From a virus: a stretch of DNA of 22,558 bases. The notes under the pieces are model-generated. The model did no database searches, was not told the origin of the DNA, and saw only the letters and a list, made by a program, of their open reading frames with translations. The stretch spans positions 1 through 22,558 of IMG/VR virus record IMGVR_UViG_3300025889_012946. One strand, written 5' to 3'. Position numbers and translations under genes: made by a program. Positions within the stretch are counted from its first letter, which is position 1. Every line of letters begins with the position of its first letter. Below are positions 14,639-22,524 of this stretch, piece after piece.

Positions 14639-14666
14639 GCGGGGCGGACCCGAAGGCCCGCCCCGC
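14639..14666 (-). terminator. UUCG-capped hairpin after the capsid gene
   Basis: In the 89-base gap after the capsid stop, the minus-strand RNA can form a 12-bp stem, nine GC pairs plus a G-U wobble plus two GC pairs, closed by a UUCG tetraloop (C-UUCG-G). The plus-strand version has an A-C mismatch at the wobble position, so the structure is better formed by the minus-strand transcript. No U-run follows, so it may be a weak or partial terminator, or an RNA-stabilising or processing element that lets the capsid message accumulate above downstream genes. Confidence 0.75.
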
Positions 14667-14697
14667 TTGTGCCGTTACTGCTGTGGTGCGCTTAGCC

Positions 14698-15981
14698 TCA
14701 GAAGCTGGGTGAAGCCAAGCCCGTGCCCGAGATCTTGGCGATGCCCTTCGCGTAGCGCTCGGACGCGAACGCCGAGTAGTTGAAGAGCTGGAGACGGACC
14801 TCCAGCGTGCCCGAGAGCACCTGGTCCATCACGCGGGTCACCATCGGGCCCTCCATCAGCGGCATGTCGTCGGCGCGGACGAGGTAGATCTCGTCCTCGT
14901 CGGTGCCGGAGCCGTAGGTGGTGCCGATGTTGGCGTCCACCACCACGGGGTAGCCGGCGATCGACAGCGGCACGCCGCCATCCTGCTCACCGACGCCGCG
15001 GTAGAACCCGCCCTGCTGGAACAGCGGGAAGGTCGAGCTCAGGTTGCTCGCCAGCCATGCGGCGCGACGGGGGTGCATGACCCAGTGCGTCGGCGGCAGG
15101 TAGCGGTTGCTGAGGACCTTCTGCACCGCGTCGAAGAGCTTTGGCATCAGCTCAGCGGCCGTCGGAGAGCCGTCGGTGTAGGTCACCGTGTTGATCGACG
15201 ACACGTTGCGGATGCCGACGTGCTCCGAAGAGGCGGCGGCGCCGCGGATGCACTCGCGGTCGAGCTCAGTGGCGTGCGCCAGAGCCAGGTCGCGGAAGAT
15301 GATCTGGTCGAAGGCCGGGTTGCTGCGCTCGAGGAGTTGCAGCGACACGTCCTGCTGACCGGCGATCGTGCGGACGTACACCGAGATCTGGTCGGAGGTG
15401 ACGTCGGTCTCGCTGACCGCGGCGCCCTCGACCTGTGCCGCCTCGGACGCACCCGTGAGCATGCGCGGGAGCGTGACGACCATGCCGGCGTCCGGGAGCG
15501 GAACGCTCGGCAGCACGCTGGCGAACGGACGGCCCGCACGGGCGACCTCCACCGCGTACTCGGCGAGGTAGACCGGCGGGATGAAGCCACCGCCCGACGT
15601 GGTGATCGTCGTGTCGGTGTTGCGCATCTCCGCGTCGTGACGCATGAGGCGCTTGGCGGCCTCGGCGTCGGTGCGGTGGTGCACGATGTCGTAGAGGAAC
15701 GACCGCTGGTCCGGGGAGTCCGGGCGGTAGGTCGGCTCCTCCTTGGTGACGCGGACGTCCGTGGAGAGGGCGGGAGCGGCCTTGCGGGCCTCAGCCACCT
15801 TCTCGTAACGGGTGACGGCGCTCTTGCGCGCCTCCACCTCGGACACCGCGCCGTCGAACTCGGCCTCGAGGGCAGCCAGGTCAGCGCCCTCCTCGGCGAG
15901 CTCGATCGAGTCGGCCGCCGACTGCATGCGCAGCTCGGCGTCCTCGAGGGCCTTGCGGGCCTCGGTGATCTTGGTCTCCAT
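14698..15981 (-). CDS. Major capsid protein, HK97 fold, 427 aa
   Basis: Main shell protein. The first 70 residues are a charged coiled coil (TEARKALEDAELRMQ, EGADLAALEAEFDGAV), matching the delta scaffolding domain of HK97-type capsids that is removed by the protease; the mature part probably begins somewhere around 80-100. Later segments are typical: GFIPPVYLAEYAVEVARAG, ISVYVRTIAGQQDVSLQLLE, THWVMHPRRAAWLASNL (the MHPR motif), GYPVVVDANIG, and a C-terminal LSGTLEVRLQLFNYSAFASE. The ATG at 15981 has GAGGT about ten bases upstream. Order portal, protease, capsid is canonical. No cleavage site can be pinned from sequence. Confidence 0.95.
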   Translation of the reverse strand: METKITEARKALEDAELRMQSAADSIELAEEGADLAALEAEFDGAVSEVEARKSAVTRYEKVAEARKAAPALSTDVRVTKEEPTYRPDSPDQRSFLYDIVHHRTDAEAAKRLMRHDAEMRNTDTTITTSGGGFIPPVYLAEYAVEVARAGRPFASVLPSVPLPDAGMVVTLPRMLTGASEAAQVEGAAVSETDVTSDQISVYVRTIAGQQDVSLQLLERSNPAFDQIIFRDLALAHATELDRECIRGAAASSEHVGIRNVSSINTVTYTDGSPTAAELMPKLFDAVQKVLSNRYLPPTHWVMHPRRAAWLASNLSSTFPLFQQGGFYRGVGEQDGGVPLSIAGYPVVVDANIGTTYGSGTDEDEIYLVRADDMPLMEGPMVTRVMDQVLSGTLEVRLQLFNYSAFASERYAKGIAKISGTGLASPSF

Positions 15982-15988
15982 GAGTGTG

Positions 15989-16939
15989 TTACCTCGTGAG
16001 ATCGAACTTGACGATGGTCAGCCGGCTCTTGGTCTTGGCCTTGAGCTGGCGAAGCGCCTCGCCCTCGGGGGTGAGCGACGAAGTCGTGCCCGCAGGGTCG
16101 TCCTGCGCGACGGTGGCCCGTGCCGGCTGGGGCACGCGACCGGAGCGGAGCGCTCGGTCGAGCAGCTCCACCTTGGTGCCGACGGGGTATGCCGGCCATG
16201 TGACGGCGCTGACGTCGTACAGACCGTCAACGTCCTGGACGGTGCGGAACGGCTTGCCGTCCCGCATGTCCCACTCGTCTCCGTCCTCGGCGATCGTGAA
16301 CGCGAAGCTCATCTGATCAACCAGGCCGGAGCGGATCTTTCCGACGACACGCTGGACGTCGAAGTCCTCCATGTCCACCCGCGCCCACATGCGCAGGCCC
16401 TTACGGTCCTGCGCGAGCTCGAGCGTGCCGTTGCGCGTGCTCGCCATGACCGTGTCGGGGTCGTGGTTCCACAGCAGGCACACGTTGAGGTCGGTCGCCT
16501 CAAGCGCCCGGGTGAACGCACCGGGCGCGATCATCTCGCGGAAGCCGCCGAGGTCGTCCGACGGGGTGTTGAACACCGACGCATACCCGGTGAGGGTCCG
16601 GTACTGCGATCCGGCGCCGCTGTCGCGCCACTCGGCCTCGGCGAAGCGCGTCGTGTGCGTCTCCCGCGAGCGGTACGCGCCCATCTCGTCGTCCTCGGCG
16701 TCCATGTCGCCGTAGTGACTCATCGCGCCATCGCCGTCGGCGTTGTGGTTCTCGCCCTGGTCGATGTCGATGTGCACCGACACGTTGACGCAGTTGCCCT
16801 CGTCGCCATCGGGCTCGTCGCCCTCGGGCGCCTCGTCGGGCTCAGGGGCGTCGATCGGGTCAGTGACGACCGGGTCGACGCGCTCCTCCTCGATGATCTC
16901 GCGGCTCTCAACGGCCGCGTCGGCCTTGTCGCGGCCCAT
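15989..16939 (-). CDS. Prohead protease, HK97 type, with acidic N-terminal extension (316 aa)
   Basis: Serine protease that matures the prohead by cutting the capsid delta domain. The core (about 113-265) has LTGYASVFNT, FREMIAPGAF, the catalytic His in LLWNHDPD (H159), the catalytic Ser in VDQMSFAF (S211), and LYDVSAVTWPAYP, where D242 takes the usual Glu position. The first 110 residues are extremely acidic (EPDEAPEGDEPDGDEG), and about 50 residues at the C-terminus are basic, so the protein is longer than the usual 200 to 230. I chose ATG 16939 because of GAGGAGGG upstream; a GTG at 16969, overlapping the portal stop as GTGA, would add ten residues. Confidence 0.9.
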   Translation of the reverse strand: MGRDKADAAVESREIIEEERVDPVVTDPIDAPEPDEAPEGDEPDGDEGNCVNVSVHIDIDQGENHNADGDGAMSHYGDMDAEDDEMGAYRSRETHTTRFAEAEWRDSGAGSQYRTLTGYASVFNTPSDDLGGFREMIAPGAFTRALEATDLNVCLLWNHDPDTVMASTRNGTLELAQDRKGLRMWARVDMEDFDVQRVVGKIRSGLVDQMSFAFTIAEDGDEWDMRDGKPFRTVQDVDGLYDVSAVTWPAYPVGTKVELLDRALRSGRVPQPARATVAQDDPAGTTSSLTPEGEALRQLKAKTKSRLTIVKFDLTR

Positions 16940-16965
16940 AGCAGTGTTGCCCTCCTCGGCGAAGC

Positions 16966-18213
16966 TCACGCGGAGTCCGCCTTGTCGTTCTGGACGGTCG
17001 GTTGCAGGTTGGGAGCGCCACCGACCGGCGTCTGCTGCACCTCGTCGCCGCCTTCGACGGGCGGGAGGTTCTCGATCGCGCGTGCCTCGTTCATGCTCAT
17101 CCAGCCGCCCTGGCGCGCCTTGAGCAGAGCGTCGTAGCGCGTCTGCGTGTCCGCGCGCAGCAGTCCATCCACCAGCCACTCCGGCTCGAGGTCGGTGCCC
17201 TGCGGAAACAGCGCGTCGCACGCACGCAGCGCCATCTCAATGCGCCGGCAGCGCGGCAGCAGGCAGTAGCGCACGAAGCGCAGGGACTCCTCCTCCGCGC
17301 TCTGATTCGTGCCGGCGTTCGGGACGCCGAGCATGGCTGGCGGGATACGGAAGATCCTCGCCACCTCCTCGACGCCGTACTGCCGGCTGCGGATCAGCTC
17401 GGCGTCGGCCAGTGTCATGCCCAGGCGCTCGAGCGTCGCGCCGTTGGTGAGCACCGCCGGGCGCGCGGCGTTGTGAAGGCCCTGGTGGGTGCTGTTCCAC
17501 ACCTGCAACATCTCGGTGGCCTGCTGGCGTCCGAGGTTGCCCGGGACGGTGATCGCAAGGCCCGGGGTCGCGTCGTTCGCGTAACTGCGGCCGGCGAACT
17601 CCTCGGCGGCCAGCGCCACGCCCAGGGTGTTCTTGTGCTCGGCGATCGGCGAGACGCCCATCATCCCGCCGCGGATTGCGAAACCGCGGATGTGGAGCAT
17701 CTCGGCGCTGGTGAGGCTTTGGTACAGGTGACCGTCAACGGTCACGTCAAAGCGCTTCTCCTGCGTGTCCTTGTCGCGGTGCACGCGCACCCCGTAGGGA
17801 TCGACCACATGCATCTCGACCACGCGCGATCCTGCACGGTTGAGCTGGATGAAAGCGTTGCCGGTGTATTCGATGCAGCTCGCCACATCCGACCAAAACT
17901 CCATCGCCGACTGCTCGAGGTTCGGCCGCTCGTGGAGGAGCTGGTACTGCCAGTCACGCAGCGCCCTCACGCGCTCGGTGCCCGCGCCGCGGTAGGTGAT
18001 GAGCGGCAGCGAGCCGATGGTCTCGGCGATCAGCCTGACCGCTGCCCCCACGGCCGCGAGGCCGGACGCGACCTCGGGCGTGACGTAGCGCCCGGTGAAC
18101 GCATAGAGCCCGCCGCCGGGGGACATGCCCGGGAGCGGGATCGCGCTGCTGCCCCATTCCTGGGAGCGCTGCGCATGAGCCGCGGTCGCCTTCTTCTGCC
18201 AGGGCCATGCCAT
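16966..18213 (-). CDS. Portal protein, HK97 family, 415 aa
   Basis: Dodecameric ring at the capsid vertex through which DNA is packaged and ejected. The start ATG at 18213 overlaps the glycosyltransferase stop as TGATG; the longer reading upstream is Arg-rich shadow sequence. Characteristic segments are YVTPEVASGLAAVGAAVRLI, ETIGSLPLITY, SAMEFWSDVASCIEYTGNAF, YQSLTSAEMLHIRGF, GVSPIAEHKNTLGVALA, EVARIFRIPPAMLGV and AEEESLRFVRYCLLPRCRRIE. Length matches the family. The C-terminal 40 residues (EARAIENLPPVEGGDEV) carry the usual terminal portal motif. It lies between the glycosyltransferase and protease genes. Confidence 0.95.
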   Translation of the reverse strand: MAWPWQKKATAAHAQRSQEWGSSAIPLPGMSPGGGLYAFTGRYVTPEVASGLAAVGAAVRLIAETIGSLPLITYRGAGTERVRALRDWQYQLLHERPNLEQSAMEFWSDVASCIEYTGNAFIQLNRAGSRVVEMHVVDPYGVRVHRDKDTQEKRFDVTVDGHLYQSLTSAEMLHIRGFAIRGGMMGVSPIAEHKNTLGVALAAEEFAGRSYANDATPGLAITVPGNLGRQQATEMLQVWNSTHQGLHNAARPAVLTNGATLERLGMTLADAELIRSRQYGVEEVARIFRIPPAMLGVPNAGTNQSAEEESLRFVRYCLLPRCRRIEMALRACDALFPQGTDLEPEWLVDGLLRADTQTRYDALLKARQGGWMSMNEARAIENLPPVEGGDEVQQTPVGGAPNLQPTVQNDKADSA

Positions 18214-18986
18214 CAGGCCACGACCTCCATGCGCCCGTCGGGCGTCTCCATCATGCGGACGCCGGCGCGCTCGAGCGCCAGGGCGTCGCGTGTTCGGTAG
18301 TAATCGTGCGACGCCGCCCGGCGGTGCGCGGTGCGACGATGAGTACGGTGCTCGACCTGCACGCCGGCGATGCGCGTGCTGCGCTCGAGCGGCAGATTGT
18401 CGGTGCCCCACAGGTAGACCGGGTCATCTACGGGGCCGGCGAGGTAGGTGTAGTGATTGCCCTCGACCCGGAGATCGGGCAGGGCGCGGAAGATCATGCG
18501 GAGATCGTGCTGGCTGCGCGGCTGGAGGTTCATGGCGAGGTTGGCCTCGCCGCTTTCGTCGTATGCGTCATGCTGGGTCAGGGTGACCTCGATCACGTCG
18601 GACTCGATGCAGTCCAGGCGCGTGCGCAGGTCAGCGGGCGCGTGAGTCAGCACCTCGTCGGCGTCGAACACCCAGATCCAGTCGCAGGTGTCGGTGACCA
18701 GCTGCGCGAGGCGGAAGGCCAGGGTGCGCTTCTCGACCTCGTTGCCGAAGAACGGCTCGGTCGGCTGGTACAGCGTGAGCCCGATGCCCATCGCGTCGCA
18801 GGTCCGCTGGATGACCTCGGCCTGATCCGGCCCGGAACGCGCGACGCCGCCGTGCGGGTAGGCCATGTATGGCCCGTCAACGGCGACGAGGTGATCCAGG
18901 TGCCGGCCGAAGCTCGACACGGTCGCCGCGAGCCACGCCGGCGCCTCGTCGTACCAGGAGAGCAGGCCGACCAGCTTGCTCGTCAT
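18213..18986 (-). CDS. Glycosyltransferase (family 2-like), 257 aa
   Basis: Probable nucleotide-sugar-dependent glycosyltransferase. Near the N-terminus are KLVGLLSWYDEAPAWLAATV and HLVAVDGPY, the pattern of a GT-A Rossmann-like start with an Asp for nucleotide binding. The likely metal-binding DXD is D108-A-D110 in WIWVFDADEVL, preceded by EKRTLAFRLAQLV. A later His/Arg-rich part (VQVEHRTHRRTAHRRAAS) may be catalytic or bind phosphate. No membrane segment is visible. The start ATG at 18986 overlaps the previous stop (ATGA) and follows a GGGAGG ribosome-binding site. Its place between terminase and portal suggests virion glycosylation; DNA or host-surface modification cannot be excluded. The sugar and acceptor are unknown. 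Confidence 0.8.
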   Translation of the reverse strand: MTSKLVGLLSWYDEAPAWLAATVSSFGRHLDHLVAVDGPYMAYPHGGVARSGPDQAEVIQRTCDAMGIGLTLYQPTEPFFGNEVEKRTLAFRLAQLVTDTCDWIWVFDADEVLTHAPADLRTRLDCIESDVIEVTLTQHDAYDESGEANLAMNLQPRSQHDLRMIFRALPDLRVEGNHYTYLAGPVDDPVYLWGTDNLPLERSTRIAGVQVEHRTHRRTAHRRAASHDYYRTRDALALERAGVRMMETPDGRMEVVA

Positions 18987-19276
18987 GGTGCCCTCCCGGC
19001 GTCCACGATTGCCGCCCACAGATCGGCGCGACGTGCCTCGGACTCGTCGAACAGGTACTCGCGGGCCAGATCCATGACGTTCTCGAGCCGGCGCATGCGC
19101 AGCAGCGAGATCACGCCGTCGGGGGTGGGGACGTCGATCCCGTGCTCCTCAAGCACGGCGCGCAGTCCCAGGTTCTCACCGTGCGCGACCCGCAGCCTGT
19201 CCTCGAGATCCCAGATCACGTTCGCCGAGGCATCTGCGGCATCGCGCACGGGGATGCGGTTGGTGTCGGTGGTCAC
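18983..19276 (-). CDS. Hypothetical protein between terminase and glycosyltransferase, 97 aa
   Basis: I do not recognise this family. The start GTG at 19276 overlaps the large terminase stop as GTGA, and its stop overlaps the glycosyltransferase start as ATGA, so all three are tightly coupled. The longer reading upstream lies inside the terminase gene and is discarded. The protein appears largely helical: an N-terminal segment with SANVIWDLEDRLRVAHGENL, then LRAVLEEHGIDVPTPDGVISLL, and a C-terminal ENVMDLAREYLFDESEARRA. No metal-binding or membrane motif is seen. The first half could be a short coiled coil. Confidence 0.6.
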   Translation of the reverse strand: MTTDTNRIPVRDAADASANVIWDLEDRLRVAHGENLGLRAVLEEHGIDVPTPDGVISLLRMRRLENVMDLAREYLFDESEARRADLWAAIVDAGRAP

Positions 19277-20808
19277 GCCGGCACCTCGATGTCGTCCCAC
19301 GAGAGCAGGTAGTCCGCGGAGTCGCCTTCCATCTGGCAGCGCCATGTGGCGATGGCCGCGGCGACCAGCGCGTCGATCTTGACGCGCCCCTGCCCGCGGA
19401 TCTTGCGGACCTTCCATCCGTTCTCGGTATGCTCGGCCTCGGCGTGCGTGACGTGCTCCGACAGCACCAGGTCGCCGTCGTGCGCGATCCGGCCGGTCTG
19501 CACGCCGTCGAACCACGAGGCCCACGCGCGGGTCTGATTCGCGCGCCTGCCCCATGCGTCGGTGGTCGTGAATCCCTGCTCGGCCAGCATGCGCGCGGCC
19601 AGCTCGAAGCGGTTGGGGTCGTAGGAGACCTCACGGATGGCGTGCGTCTCGGCGAGCTTCTCGATGACCTCGAGCGCGATGCGCGGGTCCATCACGTTCT
19701 CGGCGACCAGCTCATGGCAGGCCACGCCTCGCTTCGCGCCGATGACGTGGCACTTGACGCCGATGCGGTCGGTGTCGGGGATGCGCCACGCCCAGGCGAC
19801 CGCGGTGCAGTCGTCGGCGAGCGCCGCATCCACACCAACGAACAGATCCGCGCCCTCGGGGACGGCCAGATCGGGAACCTCGAGGGCCTGCCAGGCGGCG
19901 CGCTTGATCCACGCGCGCTGCGAGCCATCGGTCCAGACGCATGCGTGCAGCTGGAGGAACTCGTCGGGGGAGAGCTCGGGGTTGGCGGCCTGCTTGGCGA
20001 GGTACTCCTCGGTGATCCACGACGCGGGGTTGGCGGCCTTGATGGCCTTCGTGTCGGCCGGGTCGGTGGTCTTGGCCTCGTACTTCCAGACGAGCGTGCG
20101 GCCGGCGAAGTTGCGCGAGACGGTAAGCGCGCCGTCCTTGGTGAGCTCGCCCTGGCGCTCGTTTCCGTCGATCAGGCGGCCGAGGATGCCGGTCTCGCGC
20201 GTGTGCGACTCGCCGGCCGTGGTGATCGTGAACACCTGTGCGCTCTTGCGGGCACCGCCGGCGGTCGTGAGCGCGGCCCATGCCCGGCGAAGTCGCGGTG
20301 CCTGCCAGGCGTGAAGCTCGTCAACCACCACGAGCGACGGGTTGAAGCCGTGGAGGCGGTCGGGGTCTGAGCTCATACGGAGGATGCGCCCGCCACCGTC
20401 GACGCGCGCAATCTCGCCCACGTAGTCGCGGATGTGAAACTGCGAGGCCAGAAACTCATTGCGGCGGATGAACGCGGTGACCGCGTCGAACAGCCGGCCG
20501 GCCTGACGGTCGGATGAGGCCGCGAGCAGGATCTCCGGAGAGCCCTCGTGCTCGAGGCAATGAAACGTGGCATACGAGGCGAGCATCGTGGTCTTGCCCT
20601 GCTTGCGCGGCAGCACCGCGCACACGCTCGACCAGATGGTGTTGCCCTCCTCGTCAACTGCCAGGGCCTCGTCGAAGAAACTGCGCTGCCAGGGCTCGAG
20701 CTCGAGCGGCTGGCCGGCGAACACGTCGATCGACTGGATGCAGTAGGTCTTGGCCCACCACGCGAAATGCTCGCCCCGGGTCGCGTGCGCGTACTCAGAC
20801 AGCGTCAC
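19273..20808 (-). CDS. terL: Terminase large subunit, 511 aa
   Basis: ATP-driven packaging motor and nuclease. The ATPase domain has Walker A at 67-73 (PRKQGKT), an adenine-contacting or coupling segment ILLAASSDRQAGRLFD, and Walker B VVVDE at 160-164. The RNase H-like nuclease domain offers acidic residues D327 (VGVDAAL), D397 (SYDPNR) and D479 (KIDA) in the expected order. The start is GTG at 20808, inside the end of the small terminase gene (14-base overlap), with AAGG about seven bases upstream. Length is normal for the family. The packaging strategy (cos, pac or repeats) cannot be derived with confidence here. Confidence 0.95.
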   Translation of the reverse strand: MTLSEYAHATRGEHFAWWAKTYCIQSIDVFAGQPLELEPWQRSFFDEALAVDEEGNTIWSSVCAVLPRKQGKTTMLASYATFHCLEHEGSPEILLAASSDRQAGRLFDAVTAFIRRNEFLASQFHIRDYVGEIARVDGGGRILRMSSDPDRLHGFNPSLVVVDELHAWQAPRLRRAWAALTTAGGARKSAQVFTITTAGESHTRETGILGRLIDGNERQGELTKDGALTVSRNFAGRTLVWKYEAKTTDPADTKAIKAANPASWITEEYLAKQAANPELSPDEFLQLHACVWTDGSQRAWIKRAAWQALEVPDLAVPEGADLFVGVDAALADDCTAVAWAWRIPDTDRIGVKCHVIGAKRGVACHELVAENVMDPRIALEVIEKLAETHAIREVSYDPNRFELAARMLAEQGFTTTDAWGRRANQTRAWASWFDGVQTGRIAHDGDLVLSEHVTHAEAEHTENGWKVRKIRGQGRVKIDALVAAAIATWRCQMEGDSADYLLSWDDIEVPA

Positions 20809-21259
20809 TGAGCACCTTCAGCTTGGGCGGCGCGGCCGCGCGGTCGGGAGCCGACACCGCGCCCACGGGGCGGCCGGGCTTGTTCTGGCTCTTGCCCTTG
20901 GCGCTGTAGCGCTCGGGGAAAGCGCGCTCGAGGTACCAGGCCGCGGCCTGCCAGGTGCCATCGGCGGCTGCGCGCTGGATGGTGGCAAGGGCCCGAACCT
21001 CAGCCTCGGAGCGCGCCTTGCGCACGTCCTGGGCAAGCGCGAGGTAGCGGTCGTCGGCCGCGGAAAGCTTCGCGCCGGCCTCGCGGCGGGTCTCGGCGTC
21101 CTCGCCCTTCTGAAGCCACGACTGCAGCGTGCGCTTCGACACGCCGGCGTGCTCGGCCGCGGTCTCGATCGTGCACCCGGTGCGAAGGATCTTCACGATG
21201 GCCTCGTGCAGCACATCGTTGAGCTTGCTCGGGCGGCCGGTCGGCCTGTGCTCGCTCAC
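20795..21259 (-). CDS. terS: Terminase small subunit, 154 aa
   Basis: DNA-recognition subunit that starts packaging. The N-terminal half contains a helix-turn-helix, residues about 30-51 (TIETAAEHAGVSKRTLQSWL), preceded by RPSKLNDVLHEAIVKIL, and a helical central part (LALAQDVRKARSEAEVRA) that would drive ring assembly. The C-terminus is Pro/Lys/Ala-rich and probably disordered. It starts with GTG at 21259, overlapping the methyltransferase stop (GTGA), and overlaps the large terminase start by 14 bases. Helix-turn-helix plus position immediately before the large subunit make the assignment strong, although small terminases have low sequence conservation. Confidence 0.85.
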   Translation of the reverse strand: MSEHRPTGRPSKLNDVLHEAIVKILRTGCTIETAAEHAGVSKRTLQSWLQKGEDAETRREAGAKLSAADDRYLALAQDVRKARSEAEVRALATIQRAAADGTWQAAAWYLERAFPERYSAKGKSQNKPGRPVGAVSAPDRAAAPPKLKVLSDAV

Positions 21260-22524
21260 CGGCTCTGGCCCTCGTAGCGCTTGCGGATGACATCGCAGTA
21301 GCGCGGGTCGAGCTCGACCAGGCGGGCCTTGCGGCCGAGCCGGTCGGCGGCGATGAGCGTCGTGCCCGATCCGCCGAACGGGTCAAGCACCACCTCGGCG
21401 TGGTTGGTGGAATTGCGGATGCACCGCTCCACCAGCTCGACCGGCTTCATCGTCGGGTGCAGCTCGGCCTTGCTCGGGCGGTTGATCTGCCAGAGCGAGG
21501 TTTGCTTCCGCCCGCCGTTGAAACGGTGCGTCCCCTCGATCCACCCGTAGATGAGCGGCTCGGCATCGGCGTCGGTGTCGACCACGGCCTCGCCGGCCTC
21601 GCCGTGGATGATGGGCTCGTGCTGGTAGTGGTAGTCCGAGCGGCCGAGCACCAGGCGGTCCTTGGCCCAGATGATCATGTGCCGGAGCGGGAACCCGGAG
21701 TTCTGAAGCGACAGCATCAGGTACATGAGCAGGTCGCCGCCCTGGGGCCCGGACACGTAGTACGCCGAGCCCGGCCGGAGCACCGTGTGCGCTGCCTTCC
21801 ACGCGCCGGACCAGAGCCGGGCCATATCCTCGGTCGAGAGCGAATCGTTTGCGATCGCGCGGTGCTTGGTCTTCTGCCCGCGCTCCTTCATCGACTCCAC
21901 GTAGCTCACGCCGTAGGGCGGATCGGCGAACAGCATGCTGGCCTCGTCGCCCTGCATGAGCAGCTGCAGCACAGCCGGGTCGGTGCAATCCCCGCACACA
22001 AGCCGGTGCGGTCCGAGCTCATAGACCTCGCCTTCGCGCGACTCGGGCTCCCCCTCTGGGAGGTCGGGAACGTCGTCGGCGTCGGCTGCGGGGTCGCCGG
22101 CCATCTCGTCCAGGGCCCGCGTGATGCTGCCCTCGTCCTCGGGGAGAAACGCGAGCACGTCCTGCATGCTCATGTCCTCGAGCACGTCCTCGAGCAGCCG
22201 GGCATACGCCTCGGGGTCGTCCTGGCCGCGGGTGCGGTTGAGCACCTGAGCGAGCACGCGGGCATGAGAGTCGTCGACGTCCACAATGTGCACAGGGGCC
22301 TTCTCGAGGCCCATCTTGCGGTACAGGCCGAGCCGGTGGTTCCCGGAGATGACCTCGTAACCGCCGTCCTCGCGCGCGCGCACCACCAGGTTCTCGACGA
22401 TGCCGAACTCCTCAATCGAGCGCTCGATCTTGGCGAGCACCTCGTCGGGAACGCGGTTCGCGTTCCACGGGGCGTTGTGCAGCTGCTTTACGGGAACCTG
22501 CTTGACGGTGAGTTGCTTCACCAT
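21256..22524 (-). CDS. ParB-like domain fused to DNA methyltransferase, 422 aa
   Basis: Residues 1-85 form a ParB/sulfiredoxin-type domain: VPVKQLHNAPWNANRVPDE, SIEEFGIVENLVVR, then VISGNHRLGLYRKMG with the GNHR nucleotide-binding motif at 61-64. Residues about 165-420 are a beta-class amino-methyltransferase: DPPY at 201-204 (motif IV), then HPTMKP at 356-361 and DPFGGSGTT at 381-389 (SAM-binding motif I). The DPPY-before-FGGSG order is diagnostic of this class; the modified base is adenine or N4-cytosine. No restriction endonuclease is adjacent, so it is probably an orphan enzyme protecting phage DNA or marking packaging sites. ATG 22524 is used here; GTG 22521 has better spacing to AAAGG. 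Confidence 0.92.
   Translation of the reverse strand: MVKQLTVKQVPVKQLHNAPWNANRVPDEVLAKIERSIEEFGIVENLVVRAREDGGYEVISGNHRLGLYRKMGLEKAPVHIVDVDDSHARVLAQVLNRTRGQDDPEAYARLLEDVLEDMSMQDVLAFLPEDEGSITRALDEMAGDPAADADDVPDLPEGEPESREGEVYELGPHRLVCGDCTDPAVLQLLMQGDEASMLFADPPYGVSYVESMKERGQKTKHRAIANDSLSTEDMARLWSGAWKAAHTVLRPGSAYYVSGPQGGDLLMYLMLSLQNSGFPLRHMIIWAKDRLVLGRSDYHYQHEPIIHGEAGEAVVDTDADAEPLIYGWIEGTHRFNGGRKQTSLWQINRPSKAELHPTMKPVELVERCIRNSTNHAEVVLDPFGGSGTTLIAADRLGRKARLVELDPRYCDVIRKRYEGQSR

Noticed and set aside
15812-17137. 441-residue plus-strand ORF across capsid and protease genes
   Set aside because: Antisense to two strongly supported structural genes, with His/Arg/Val-rich composition typical of GC-rich shadow frames and no recognisable domain.
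17002-18300. 432-residue plus-strand ORF opposite the portal gene
   Set aside because: Shadow of the portal frame; no ribosome-binding context or family features.
18983-19276. Possible homology between LENVMDLAREYL of the 97-residue protein and LDHMLDMARDFL of the phosphoesterase
   Set aside because: Only a 12-residue amphipathic helix matches, with five identities; this is within chance for helical sequence.
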